A stretch of 64,000 nucleotides of DNA. It comes from SHYR01 sp036013055 (GTDB lineage: Bacteria > Chloroflexota > Dehalococcoidia > UBA2979). A program made the translations under genes and the position numbers. Positions 49,171 to 57,392 of the stretch are shown here, piece after piece (within the stretch, counting starts at the first letter, position 1; every line of letters starts with the position of its first letter). The stretch is from contig DASCQM010000006.1 of NCBI GenBank assembly GCA_036013055.1, forward strand, positions 248,001 through 312,000, given 5' to 3'. The notes below the pieces were generated by a model. It saw only the letters and a list, made by a program, of their open reading frames with translations, did not search any database and was not told where the DNA came from.

Positions 49171-50117
49171 CAGGCCGCCAGCCGATCGGTCACCGACTCC
49201 ACCACGCGCATGCGGGCGGAGCGTGAGCGCGGGTTGCGGGCAACCTCGGCGGCCGATGGCCGTCGTACCCGCTTGTTGATCAGCCGCAGCGTCGCTTCGT
49301 GGTCGCAGACGCAGACGGGGAGACCAGGTGGACAGATGCAGTCGGTGGACTCACGTCGGAAGTAGTCCTTCACGATGCGGTCCTCGAGTGAGTGGAAGGC
49401 GATCACGACAATGCGTGAGCCAGCGCCATCGAGCAGGCCGTGGGCAGCGGGTAGAGCGTGAACCAGATTGTCCATTTCCTGGTTCACAACTATCCGCAAG
49501 GCCTGGAACGTCAGAGTGGCGGGGTGGATTTGACGCGCACGACCCCGTCCCACAGCCTGCTCGATGGCGCTGACCAGCTCACCGGTCGTCTGGATCGGGC
49601 GACGCGCCACGATTGCTCGTGCAATCGGACGGGAACGTCGCTCCTCACCAAACTCCCAGATCAGCCGAGCCAGATCCGTCTCTTCGTATTCGTTGACAAT
49701 GTCCGCCGCCGTTTGACCGGCGGTTGCATCCATTCGCATGTCCAGCGGCTCGTCCCGCTGGAACGAGAAGCCGCGACCGGGTGAATCGAGCTGCATCGAC
49801 GAGACGCCGAGGTCGAACAACACGCCGTCGACGGGTTCGAACTCGCGCTGCTCGCAGATCTCCGCTATCTTGCTGAAGCTGCCGTGGGCGGTGGTGAGCG
49901 CGTTGCCGAATGGCGCCAGTCGCTCGCTCGCCGCTGCGAGCGCGTCGCGGTCGCGGTCGATCCCGATCACGCGGCCATCGGGCGCTGCTGCTTCGAGGAT
50001 CGCCTCGCTGTGTCCGCCGAGGCCGAGCGTGGCATCGACGTAGCTTCCGCCGGGGCGGACGTCGAGGCCTTCGATTGCCTGGTCGAGCATCACGGGTTCG
50101 TGGCGCGGGGCGGTCAT
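49170..50117 (-). CDS. rsmH: 16S rRNA m4C1402 N4-methyltransferase RsmH
   Basis: A 315-residue SAM-dependent methyltransferase modifying C1402 of 16S rRNA. HEPVMLDQAIEGL, YVDATLGLGGHSEAIL (SAM loop), LGVSSMQLDSPGRGFSFQ and FHSLEDRIVKDYFR are signatures. It overlaps mraZ by four bases and ftsL by one. It is the second gene of the dcw operon. Confidence 0.97.
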   Translation of the reverse strand: MTAPRHEPVMLDQAIEGLDVRPGGSYVDATLGLGGHSEAILEAAAPDGRVIGIDRDRDALAAASERLAPFGNALTTAHGSFSKIAEICEQREFEPVDGVLFDLGVSSMQLDSPGRGFSFQRDEPLDMRMDATAGQTAADIVNEYEETDLARLIWEFGEERRSRPIARAIVARRPIQTTGELVSAIEQAVGRGRARQIHPATLTFQALRIVVNQEMDNLVHALPAAHGLLDGAGSRIVVIAFHSLEDRIVKDYFRRESTDCICPPGLPVCVCDHEATLRLINKRVRRPSAAEVARNPRSRSARMRVVESVTDRLAA

Positions 50118-50545
50118 GCCGCACCGCCGTCGTCAGTGGCGCGATCGGACTCAGCGGCGGATGCCAATGCCTCGGCCCAGCGCGTGGGGTTCCACATCTC
50201 GACGTAGTCGCCGCAACCGACGATCACGACGCTGTCGTCGAGGTCGGCATCGCCGCGCAATGCTTGCGGCACGAGCACGCGACCCTGGCGGTCGAGCTCG
50301 ATGTCGAAGGCGCCGGGGAGGAAGGCGCGACGGATTCGCCGGCCACTCATCTCGCGCGTGCTGCGTTGTTCACCGAGCCGCAATTCAACCTCTGACTCAA
50401 AGCCCTCGGAGGAATAGAGCTCCACACAGCCGTCGGGGCTGGCGCGGAGCACTGCACCATCGGCAAGAGAGAGACGGTAACGAGCGGGGATCGCAATGCG
50501 ACCGCGGTCGTCGATGGAGTGCTCATACGTGCCGTAGAAGGTCAT
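50114..50545 (-). CDS. mraZ: Transcriptional regulator MraZ
   Basis: A 143-residue MraZ: MTFYGTYEHSIDDRGRIAIPARYR and ALRGDADLDDSVVIVGCGDYVEMWNP are the two AbrB/SpoVT-like halves (DxxGR motifs). It represses the dcw operon in other bacteria by binding GGG repeats. The ATG at 50545 has GGAGGT nine bases upstream; the open frame to 50623 lacks homology and overlaps the repeats. TGGGG repeats lie 41-55 bases upstream of the start. Confidence 0.96.
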   Translation of the reverse strand: MTFYGTYEHSIDDRGRIAIPARYRLSLADGAVLRASPDGCVELYSSEGFESEVELRLGEQRSTREMSGRRIRRAFLPGAFDIELDRQGRVLVPQALRGDADLDDSVVIVGCGDYVEMWNPTRWAEALASAAESDRATDDGGAA

Positions 50546-50585
50546 CGAACTCGATACCTCCGGAAATGGCAGGTATGGGACATCT

Positions 50586-50600
50586 CCCCATTTCTCCCCA
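50586..50600 (-). promoter_or_regulatory. MraZ-binding repeats upstream of mraZ
   Basis: On the minus strand TGGGG, five bases, TGGGG (50600-50586). Direct TGGGN repeats spaced by five bases are the known MraZ operator of E. coli. They lie between the promoter and the mraZ ATG, allowing autorepression. Confidence 0.75.
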
Positions 50601-50613
50601 CCAAGGCCCCGAG

Positions 50614-50643
50614 AGCCTACCACAGCCCCCCGAAGGGTGACAA
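50614..50643 (-). promoter_or_regulatory. Putative promoter of the dcw operon (mraZ)
   Basis: On the minus strand TTGTCA (50643-50638), 18 bases, TAGGCT (50619-50614). The -35 lies inside direct-repeat copy 1. The predicted start is about 60 bases before the mraZ ATG, upstream of the MraZ repeats. Confidence 0.5.
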
Positions 50644-50690
50644 CGTGCCCCAGCTCCGAATCTGAAACGGCGCGGTCAGCAGGGATCTGC
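50636..50690. repeat. Direct repeat, copy 1 (55 bp)
   Basis: Begins GGTGACAACGTG and ends ATCTGC. Compared by eye with 51364-51418 in the same orientation it has 45 of 55 identical bases without gaps. It includes the mraZ -35. Confidence 0.75.
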
Positions 50691-50748
50691 GGGTGCGGCG
50701 TGGTTGCTACCCAGCGTCACGCTCGGATAGGTCAATGCTGACGACGGG

Positions 50749-50754
50749 TAGACT
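50749..50754 (+). promoter_or_regulatory. -10 hexamer of leaderless gene 50761
   Basis: TAGACT, separated by six bases (CGTGCG) from the ATG at 50761. No Shine-Dalgarno sequence is present. Confidence 0.5.
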
Positions 50755-50760
50755 CGTGCG

Positions 50761-51309
50761 ATGTTCATCGGAGTCGCAGCAACAATCGTGGGGTCGGTCT
50801 TGATCGCGCTGATCGTTGCAATCGCTCGTCGTCCGAAGGTCGTCGTGAGGTTTCGCGAGGAAATGAACAATGACGGGGACAAGGTGCTCGTCTGCGACGT
50901 TGCTAACGAACCTGTCACCTTCTGGCCAATCGCGTTCTTCGGCGTAACCCGGCAGACAGTTGTTGATGTCTTCTGCTTCATCTCGATCACCAGAGTGGCG
51001 ACTCGTGCGGAAGTTGCGCGGACCGACCCCCACATGCACGGTCCCGACGGGGCGATTGCGCCAATGGTTGTGCTCCCCGCCGGGATCGCGACCGCGACGT
51101 TTGAGGTCGCGTCGATGGATGGGGAAGGCGTCACTCGCGCGCGAGACGGGCATAGCACCGAAGAGGGACACAAACTCGTGCGGCTGCGCCCTGATAACTA
51201 CGTCTGCGAAATCTTTCTGCACCCTGGTGAGCTTGGAATCCGAACCCTCGATCAAGAGTTCCTGGTCAGGGTCGATCAGCGCCGGTTCCGATGGATCGCT
51301 CCGAAGTGA
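50761..51309 (+). CDS. Hypothetical membrane-anchored protein (182 aa)
   Basis: I do not recognise the family. One N-terminal transmembrane helix (MFIGVAATIVGSVLIALIVAIA) is followed by a basic turn and a ~150-residue beta-rich domain (VVVRFREEMNNDGDKVLVCDVAN, ATATFEVASMD, VRLRPDNYVCEIF). The sequence appears less G+C-biased in third positions than its neighbours, which hints at acquisition. It is flanked by an 82%-identical 55-bp direct repeat on each side, so the gene may have arrived by a duplication or recombination event between mraZ and the next gene. The mRNA is probably leaderless. Confidence 0.65.
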   Translation: MFIGVAATIVGSVLIALIVAIARRPKVVVRFREEMNNDGDKVLVCDVANEPVTFWPIAFFGVTRQTVVDVFCFISITRVATRAEVARTDPHMHGPDGAIAPMVVLPAGIATATFEVASMDGEGVTRARDGHSTEEGHKLVRLRPDNYVCEIFLHPGELGIRTLDQEFLVRVDQRRFRWIAPK

Positions 51310-51363
51310 GCTTTTGCGTAGCCCACCGATTTCTTGTGCAACCATGACTTCCGGTGCAGAGCC

Positions 51364-51418
51364 GGTGACAACGTCCCGCAGCTCGGACTCTGAACCGGCG
51401 CGCGCGGCGGGCATCTGC
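51364..51418. repeat. Direct repeat, copy 2 (55 bp)
   Basis: Begins GGTGACAACGTC and ends ATCTGC; partner of the copy at 50636-50690, offset 728 bases. It lies directly upstream of the leaderless gene 51464, as copy 1 does for 50761. Confidence 0.75.
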
Positions 51419-51451
51419 ACCACTGCATGACGCTGTGGGGCGCAGTCGTCG

Positions 51452-51457
51452 TAGACT
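51452..51457 (+). promoter_or_regulatory. -10 hexamer of leaderless gene 51464
   Basis: TAGACT, six bases (CAGCGC) before the ATG at 51464, with a G/T before it as in the 50749 site. Confidence 0.5.
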
Positions 51458-51463
51458 CAGCGC

Positions 51464-52054
51464 ATGATTCGAATGGTCGTCGTTGGGTCTGCAGCTCTAG
51501 CAGTCGGGGTCGCGCTTGGTTTCGCGGCCGGTCGCGGGGAACTGCTGCTCGCTCTCGCGGTCACGGCGCTCGGGCTGGCGACGCTCGCCGCCGTCGGTTT
51601 CATGAAGTATCGCGACCCGCCGCGCCACATCGGCCCGGAGAGCCGCGCCGACGTCGTGATCGCGGCGATGAAGCGACCGACGCCGGTGGTGCATCTGCGC
51701 TGGGTCGCGGGCAACGACGAAGCGCGCAACCTCGCGCATGACCTCCGCGAGCTGGCGAGCGTGGGCGAGTGGGACGTCGGCATGTTCAGCGAGTTCGCCT
51801 ATGACGGCCCGGCGCGCGAGGGCGTCGTCTTCGAGTGGATGGACGGCTACGCGCACTCCGCGACGCTGCAGAACATGATCGATGTGCTGAAGGCCAACGG
51901 CTTCGACGCGAAGCGAACGATGCCAACGGAGGGGTCAACCCGGGTCGCTGTGATCCAGGTGCATCGACGGCCTCACGAGCCGATCGCCTCGACGCTGCGT
52001 CGCGGCTGGGAAGACGCGCGCCAGTTGGTCGACCGCGAAGACACCAGCGGATGA
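51464..52054 (+). CDS. Hypothetical membrane protein with soluble C-terminal domain (196 aa)
   Basis: No family is recognised. Two transmembrane segments (VVVGSAALAVGVALGFAAG and LLLALAVTALGLATLAAVGF) are followed by a ~140-residue soluble alpha/beta domain (RRHIGPESRADVVIAAM is the junction; MFSEFAYDGPAREGVVFEW inside). The gene starts with a TANNNT-N6-ATG arrangement and no Shine-Dalgarno sequence. It is 10 bases from the mogA/moaB gene on the same strand, so they are probably co-transcribed. Confidence 0.65.
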   Translation: MIRMVVVGSAALAVGVALGFAAGRGELLLALAVTALGLATLAAVGFMKYRDPPRHIGPESRADVVIAAMKRPTPVVHLRWVAGNDEARNLAHDLRELASVGEWDVGMFSEFAYDGPAREGVVFEWMDGYAHSATLQNMIDVLKANGFDAKRTMPTEGSTRVAVIQVHRRPHEPIASTLRRGWEDARQLVDREDTSG

Positions 52055-52064
52055 GAACCGGCCG

Positions 52065-52541
52065 ATGAGGGCGGCAATACTGACCGTCAGCGACCTCGGT
52101 GCCCGCGGCGAGCGCGAAGACACCGCCGGTCCGGCCGTCGCGACGATGCTCGCGAGCGCGAACTTCGACGTGGTCGAGCAGACGTTGCTGGCGGACGAGC
52201 CCGACCAGATCGCCGCGCAACTGAGCACGTGGGCCGACGGCGACATCGCCGACCTCGCGCTGACCGTCGGTGGCACCGGCCTCAGCCCGCGCGACCGCAC
52301 GCCGCAGGCGACCGAGCAGGTGATCGAGTACCGCGTCGATGGTCTCGTGCAGGCGATGCGCGCCGCCGGGCTGGCCTCGACGCCGATGGCGATGCTGTCG
52401 CGCGCCGTCGCCGGCGTTCGCGCGACGATGCTGATCATCAACCTGCCGGGCAGCGAGCGAGGGGCGCGCGAGAACCTCGATGCGGTGCTGCCGGTGCTGA
52501 CGCATGCGGTCGAGCAACTGCGCGACGGCAGCGGGCACTGA
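52065..52541 (+). CDS. mogA: MogA/MoaB family molybdopterin adenylyltransferase
   Basis: A 158-residue MogA/MoaB-fold protein. LTVSDLGARGEREDTAGP opens the domain; TVGGTGLSPRDRTPQAT is the molybdopterin-binding signature, and LPGSERGARENLDAVLPVL closes it. It adenylylates molybdopterin in molybdenum cofactor synthesis. MogA and MoaB cannot be told apart here. It sits 12 bases before trmD on the same strand; this neighbour is unusual, since rimM normally precedes trmD. Confidence 0.88.
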   Translation: MRAAILTVSDLGARGEREDTAGPAVATMLASANFDVVEQTLLADEPDQIAAQLSTWADGDIADLALTVGGTGLSPRDRTPQATEQVIEYRVDGLVQAMRAAGLASTPMAMLSRAVAGVRATMLIINLPGSERGARENLDAVLPVLTHAVEQLRDGSGH

Positions 52542-52553
52542 CCCGAGCCCGCG

Positions 52554-53303
52554 ATGCGTATCGATGTACTGACGCTCTTTCCCGGCATCTTCGCCGGGCC
52601 GCTTGACGAGTCGATCCTGCGTCGTGCGCGGGAGGCGCAGCTACTCGACATCGAGATCCACGACCTCAGAGACTGGTCGCAGGACAAGCATCGCAAGGTC
52701 GATGACTACGCCTTCGGCGGCGGTCCGGGGATGGTGATGAAGCCCGAGCCGCTCTTCGCAGCGGTCGAGGCGGTACGCGAGCTACACGAGACGCCGCCCA
52801 CGACGGTGCTGCTGACGCCGCAGGGCGAGCCGCTGGATCGCGACCTCGCCGTCGAGCTGGCGGCGCACCCTCGGCTGCTGCTGATCTGTGGTCGCTACGA
52901 GGGCGTCGATGAGCGGGTTCGCGAGCACCTCGTCGATCGCGAGGTGAGCGTTGGCGATGTCGTCGTCTCGGGCGGGGAGCTGCCCGCGCTGATGCTGGTC
53001 GATGCGGTGACGCGGCTGATCCCCGGCGCGCTCGGCGGTGAGACGTCGCTGGATGAGGAGTCGTTCGAGGATGGCCTGCTGGAGTACCCGCAGTACACGC
53101 GACCGGCCGAGTTCCGCGATTTCGCGGTGCCGGACGTCCTGCTCTCCGGCAACCACGCCGAGATCGACCGCTGGCGACGGCGTCAGCGACTGCTGCGCAC
53201 ACGCGAGCGGCGACCGGATCTGCTGGCGGAGGCGGATCTGACGGACGAGGAGCGGGCGTGGCTCGGCCCCCTCGACGATATCGAATCGACCCGGCTAGAC
53301 TGA
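52554..53303 (+). CDS. trmD: tRNA (guanine37-N1)-methyltransferase
   Basis: A 249-residue SPOUT (trefoil-knot) methyltransferase that makes m1G37 in tRNA. MRIDVLTLFPGIF, HRKVDDYAFGGGPGMVMKPEPL, LICGRYEGVDERV and VGDVVVSGGELPALMLVDAVTRL are diagnostic. It is the usual partner of rplS, which follows. rpsP and rimM, which commonly precede trmD, are not in the window. Confidence 0.97.
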   Translation: MRIDVLTLFPGIFAGPLDESILRRAREAQLLDIEIHDLRDWSQDKHRKVDDYAFGGGPGMVMKPEPLFAAVEAVRELHETPPTTVLLTPQGEPLDRDLAVELAAHPRLLLICGRYEGVDERVREHLVDREVSVGDVVVSGGELPALMLVDAVTRLIPGALGGETSLDEESFEDGLLEYPQYTRPAEFRDFAVPDVLLSGNHAEIDRWRRRQRLLRTRERRPDLLAEADLTDEERAWLGPLDDIESTRLD

Positions 53304-53363
53304 TTGTCACGCAAGCCGCCCGCTGATCCATTCAGGGTGGCCATCGCGATACCTGAGGACTCC

Positions 53364-53714
53364 ATGTCGATCGACCTGAGCGAACTGGCCCCGCCGCGCA
53401 ACGACTCCATTCCGGAGTTCGGCGCCGGTGACACCGTGCGCGTGCACGTCCGTGTCGTCGAGGGTGACCGTGAGCGCATCCAGGACTTCGAGGGTGTCGT
53501 GATCCGCGTTCGTGCCGGGCGCGCTGGGAAAGCCGGGAACTTCACCGTTCGTCGGATGGCGTCGGGCGTTGGCGTTGAGCGCACCTTCCCGATGAACAGC
53601 GCCCGCGTCGAGGGTGTGGATGTGACCCGCCGTGGTCGCGTCCGTCGTTCACGCCTCTACTACCTCCGAGGCCGCACCGGTCGCGCTGCACGCGTCAAAG
53701 AGGCGCGTCGCTAA
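53364..53714 (+). CDS. rplS: 50S ribosomal protein L19
   Basis: A 116-residue L19: IPEFGAGDTVRVHVRVVEGDRERIQDFEGVVI, NFTVRRMASGVGVERTFPMNS and RVRRSRLYYLRGRTGRAARVKE are typical. It lies at the 30S-50S interface. The ATG at 53364 has CTGAGGA six bases upstream; the frame open from the TTG at 53304 is not homologous. trmD-rplS is a conserved pair. Confidence 0.97.
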   Translation: MSIDLSELAPPRNDSIPEFGAGDTVRVHVRVVEGDRERIQDFEGVVIRVRAGRAGKAGNFTVRRMASGVGVERTFPMNSARVEGVDVTRRGRVRRSRLYYLRGRTGRAARVKEARR

Positions 53715-53774
53715 CGTTCCGCCCACGCTCAAGCAGGTTCGCGCGCCCGCATACTCGCACGCGCACGCGCTCCG

Positions 53775-53780
53775 TATGAT
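53775..53780 (+). promoter_or_regulatory. -10 hexamer of leaderless priA transcript
   Basis: TATGAT, six bases (TACGCC) before the ATG of priA at 53787. No Shine-Dalgarno sequence. A run of alternating CG-rich sequence precedes it. Confidence 0.55.
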
Positions 53781-53786
53781 TACGCC

Positions 53787-56450
53787 ATGACACCAGCGGA
53801 GCGTCTCAAGTTCGTGAAGGTCGCCGTGAACGCGGGGCGACCGAACTTCATGACGTTCAGCTACCACGTGCCGCCGGACCGGGACGTCGTCAACGGCGAG
53901 GTCGTCCACGTGCCGTGGGGGCGTCGCAAGCTCCAGGGCGTCGTCGTTGACGGCCCGATCGACATGTCCGGGTTCCCCGGGACCACGCGTCCGCTGGAAC
54001 CGCCGGTCGCGAACGCACCCGTGATCCCGCAACACCGACGTGACCTCGCGCGCTGGATCGCCGACTACTACTTCGCCCCGCAGTGGGAGTCGTACGCGCT
54101 GATGCTGCCGCCCGGCGCGGGTGAACGGCCGCGCACCTCTGCCGTCCGCGGGGCCGCCGATCTTCCCGACGCGCTCTCGGAGCGCCAGCAGGGCATCTAC
54201 GAGCTGCTGAGCGGCGACCCGCGCGACCTCGACGAGCTGCGCGATGCCGTCGGACGTCGTGGCTTCGACGCGGCCTTTCAGGCGCTGGTGCGGCGCGGGC
54301 TGGCGGAGCCGCGCTACTCGCTGGCGCGGCCGCGTGGGCGGCCCCGCGTCGCCGAGGTGCTGCGGCTGCGGATCGAGCCGGACGATGCGTCCGCGCGCGC
54401 CGAGGCGATCGAGGGCAGGCGCTCATCGCGACGCGCGCGTGCGCTGAGCGCACTGCTCGACGCCGGCGAGCCGAGGCCGCTTGCCGAGCTGGCGAAGATC
54501 GCGCGCGGCGGCCCGGCCGTCGAGACGTTGATCAGCGACGGACTGCTCAAGCGCAGCGACGACGGCATCGCGCTGGCGATCACCGAGGAGCGCGCGCGGC
54601 GGGAGATTCGGGTGCTGACACGTACCCGCGAGCAAGCGGCGGCGGCGGCGATCCTCGATCGCCTCGCCGCGCAGCCGGACGAACCGCTACCGCTCGCGGG
54701 GCTGGCGCGCGACGTAGGCGCGGAGGCGCGGCGCGCCGTCGCGGGGCTCGTCACGGCGGGCCTCGTGCGCATCGACGAGGTGCTCGATCGCCGCGACCCG
54801 CTGCGGGATCGCGACTTCCTGCGCCGCGAGGCACCCTCGCTGATGGCCGATCAGGTAACGGCGGTCGCCGCGATCACGGAGGCGATCGATCGACCGGAGG
54901 GCAGCGGGCTGGTGCTGCAGGGCGTGACGGGAAGCGGGAAGACGGAGGTCTACCTCGCGGCGCTCGACCACGCGGTGGCGCAGGGGAAGCGCGGGATCGT
55001 TCTGGTACCGGAGATCGCGCTCACCCCGCAGACGGTTCGGCGCTTCGCGGAGCGCTTCCCCGGTCGTGTCGGCGTGCTGCACTCCGGTATCTCGCTGGGC
55101 GAGGCCTACGACGAGTGGCACGCGATCGAGGGCGGAGCCTACGACGTCGTGATCGGATCGCGGTCGGCGATCTTCGCGCCCCAGCCCGATCTCGGCCTGA
55201 TCGTGATCGATGAGGCGCATGAGTGGACCTACAAGCAGCAGGATCCATCGCCGCGCTACGACGCGCGGACGGTCGCGTTGCAGCTCGCCGAGACGGCCGA
55301 TGCCGCCGTCGTCCTCGGCAGCGCGACGCCGGACGCCGAGCAGTGGTACGCGGGCGTCGAAGGACCGCTTGAGCTACTTGAGCTGCCGAACCGGGTGCGG
55401 CTCGTGCCTCAGCCGGATGGCGCCGCGCCACAGGTCTGGGCGCGCGCGGAGCTGCCCGAGGTCGAGATCGTCGACGTGCGTGGCTCGCGCTCGCTGTTCT
55501 CCGACGAGCTGCTGCGAGGGCTGGCGGAGACACTCGATCGCGACGAGCAAGCGATCCTCTTCCTCAATCGTCGCGGGCTCTCCGGCTTTCTGATCTGTCA
55601 CAACGGCCACTCGCCGGCGTGCTCGTCGTGCGATGTCTCGATGACGCTGCATGACGCACCGAAGCGCCTGATCTGCCACCAGTGCAATCGCAGCCGGTCG
55701 GTACCCAGTACCTGCCCCGAGTGCGACACACCGCTCCGGCAGGCGCGGGCCGGTACCCAGCGCGTCGTGCGCGAGGTGATGAAGCACTTCCCGGCGACGA
55801 AGGTGGAGCGCTGGGATCGCGATACGGCGCGGCGCGCCGAACAGCATGAGGAGATCCTCGGTCGCTTCAGCCGCCACGAGGCCGATGTGCTGGTCGGCAC
55901 GCAGATGGTCGCGAAGGGGCTCGACCTGCCGCTCGTCACATTCGTCGGCGTTGTGCTGGCCGACCACGGGCTGCGGGAGGGCGACTTTCGATCGCGGGAG
56001 CGCACGTTCCAGCTCTTGGAGCAGGTCTCCGGCCGCGCGGGACGGGCCGAGCGCGACGGCAGGGTGGTGATCCAGACGATGGTGCCGGACGATCCAGCCG
56101 TGCAGTTCGCCGCTGCCCACGATGTCGCCGGCTTCTTCGAGGAAGAGCTGGCGTGGCGCGCCCTCCACAGTTACCCACCGTTCGGACGGTTGGTGCGTCT
56201 GCTCTTCGCGCACGAGCGTGCCGAGTACGCGAAGGAGGAAGCGCGCCGCGTGCATGCCGAACTCTCGACGGTCGCCGCGGGGCTGCCGGACGTCGAGGTG
56301 CTCGGGCCGTCGCGGCCGCAGGTCGCCCGCGTGCGCGGCCGCCATCGCTGGTCGCTGCTGATCCGGGGCACGGACCCTTCGGCCGTACTGCGCGAGATCG
56401 AGCTGCCGCCGGGCTGGGCGGTCGATGTCGACCCGGTCAACGTCGGCTGA
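53787..56450 (+). CDS. priA: Primosomal replication protein N' (PriA helicase)
   Basis: An 887-residue helicase that restarts stalled forks. The N-terminal DNA-binding domain includes FSYHVPPDRDVVNGEVVHVPWG. The motor has Walker A GVTGSGKTEVYL, DEAHEWTYK (motif II), LGSATPD (III) and SGRAGRAERDGRVVIQT (VI). The zinc module has eight Cys between motifs IV and V (SPACSSCDVS, ICHQCNRS, CPECDTPL). It is longer than E. coli PriA by a ~170-residue Arg/Ala-rich insertion before the motor. The gene appears to be transcribed separately by a leaderless mRNA. Confidence 0.96.
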   Translation: MTPAERLKFVKVAVNAGRPNFMTFSYHVPPDRDVVNGEVVHVPWGRRKLQGVVVDGPIDMSGFPGTTRPLEPPVANAPVIPQHRRDLARWIADYYFAPQWESYALMLPPGAGERPRTSAVRGAADLPDALSERQQGIYELLSGDPRDLDELRDAVGRRGFDAAFQALVRRGLAEPRYSLARPRGRPRVAEVLRLRIEPDDASARAEAIEGRRSSRRARALSALLDAGEPRPLAELAKIARGGPAVETLISDGLLKRSDDGIALAITEERARREIRVLTRTREQAAAAAILDRLAAQPDEPLPLAGLARDVGAEARRAVAGLVTAGLVRIDEVLDRRDPLRDRDFLRREAPSLMADQVTAVAAITEAIDRPEGSGLVLQGVTGSGKTEVYLAALDHAVAQGKRGIVLVPEIALTPQTVRRFAERFPGRVGVLHSGISLGEAYDEWHAIEGGAYDVVIGSRSAIFAPQPDLGLIVIDEAHEWTYKQQDPSPRYDARTVALQLAETADAAVVLGSATPDAEQWYAGVEGPLELLELPNRVRLVPQPDGAAPQVWARAELPEVEIVDVRGSRSLFSDELLRGLAETLDRDEQAILFLNRRGLSGFLICHNGHSPACSSCDVSMTLHDAPKRLICHQCNRSRSVPSTCPECDTPLRQARAGTQRVVREVMKHFPATKVERWDRDTARRAEQHEEILGRFSRHEADVLVGTQMVAKGLDLPLVTFVGVVLADHGLREGDFRSRERTFQLLEQVSGRAGRAERDGRVVIQTMVPDDPAVQFAAAHDVAGFFEEELAWRALHSYPPFGRLVRLLFAHERAEYAKEEARRVHAELSTVAAGLPDVEVLGPSRPQVARVRGRHRWSLLIRGTDPSAVLREIELPPGWAVDVDPVNVG

Positions 56451-56518
56451 GCGTTCGCGCTCACCGCAGACGTTGCGAAGACGCCGGGATACAATCGAGC
56501 GCGCCAGGGAGTGAGCGC

Positions 56519-57079
56519 ATGACCGTCCGACCGATCCGCTACCTCGGCGACCCCGTGCTGCGGAAGCCCGCGAAGAAGATCCGCAAGATCGACGACTCGA
56601 TCCGGCGGCTCATCGACGACATGATCGAATCGATGCTTGCCGCGCAGGGTGTCGGTCTCGCGGCACCGCAGATCGGCGTCGGTCTGCGCGTCGTCGTGAT
56701 CGGCATGCCCGAGGAGGAGCCGTTCGCGCTGATCAACCCGTCGATTGCGCGCCGCTCAGGCGAGCGGCGACTCGACGCGGAGGGCTGCCTCTCCGTCCCC
56801 GGCTATCGCGCCGCGATCACGCGCTCCGAGCGCGTGACGGTGAAGGCGTTGGACATCGACGGCAAACCGATCCGCGTGAAGGCCGTCGACAACCTGCTCG
56901 CGCAGGCGCTGGAGCACGAGGTCGACCACGTGAACGGCATGCTCTACGTCGACCGACTCGACTCGCCGGACGACCTCGTGAAGCTCGACGAGCAGGGCTG
57001 GGCGGAGACGCGCCCGCAGGAGGACGCCGAGGGGGCAGCGCCGACTCAGAGCGGCACGGAATCTGAGGTCGGTTCGTGA
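56519..57079 (+). CDS. def: Peptide deformylase
   Basis: A 186-residue metalloenzyme removing the formyl group from nascent proteins. The three motifs are GVGLAAPQIG, EGCLSVPG and ALEHEVDHVNG (HExxH). The ATG at 56519 follows AGGGAG. A possible -10 TACAAT lies at 56490-56495. A charged tail (RPQEDAEGAAPTQSGTESE) follows the core. def and the yajC-secDF genes continue on the same strand. Confidence 0.95.
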   Translation: MTVRPIRYLGDPVLRKPAKKIRKIDDSIRRLIDDMIESMLAAQGVGLAAPQIGVGLRVVVIGMPEEEPFALINPSIARRSGERRLDAEGCLSVPGYRAAITRSERVTVKALDIDGKPIRVKAVDNLLAQALEHEVDHVNGMLYVDRLDSPDDLVKLDEQGWAETRPQEDAEGAAPTQSGTESEVGS

Positions 57080-57095
57080 CGCGGATGGCAGGCTA

Positions 57096-57392
57096 GTGGA
57101 CGTACTGCTCGCGCTGCTCGGCATCATCGCCGCGTTCTACTTCATCCTGCTGCGCCCCGTGATCAACCAGCAGAAGCGGCGCAAGAGTGACATCTCCTCG
57201 CTGAACGTCGGTGACGAGGTGCTGACCAGCGGCGGCTTCTACGCGACGGTGACCGACATCCGCACGACCGACGACGGACCGATGGAGATCTTGCTCGAAG
57301 CGGCTCCCGGCGTCACGCTGCGAGCAACACCGGACGCGGTGCTTGAGATCACGACGCGGGCGGGTACGGAGCACATGGACACCGCTCGATGA
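57096..57392 (+). CDS. yajC: Preprotein translocase subunit YajC
   Basis: A 98-residue protein with one N-terminal transmembrane helix (LLALLGIIAAFYFILLRPV), the QQKRRK turn and SLNVGDEVLTSGGFYATVTDI typical of YajC. It forms part of the SecDF-YajC complex. The GTG at 57096 starts the protein. Its end overlaps the secD ATG (ATGA at 57389-57392). Confidence 0.9.
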   Translation: MDVLLALLGIIAAFYFILLRPVINQQKRRKSDISSLNVGDEVLTSGGFYATVTDIRTTDDGPMEILLEAAPGVTLRATPDAVLEITTRAGTEHMDTAR

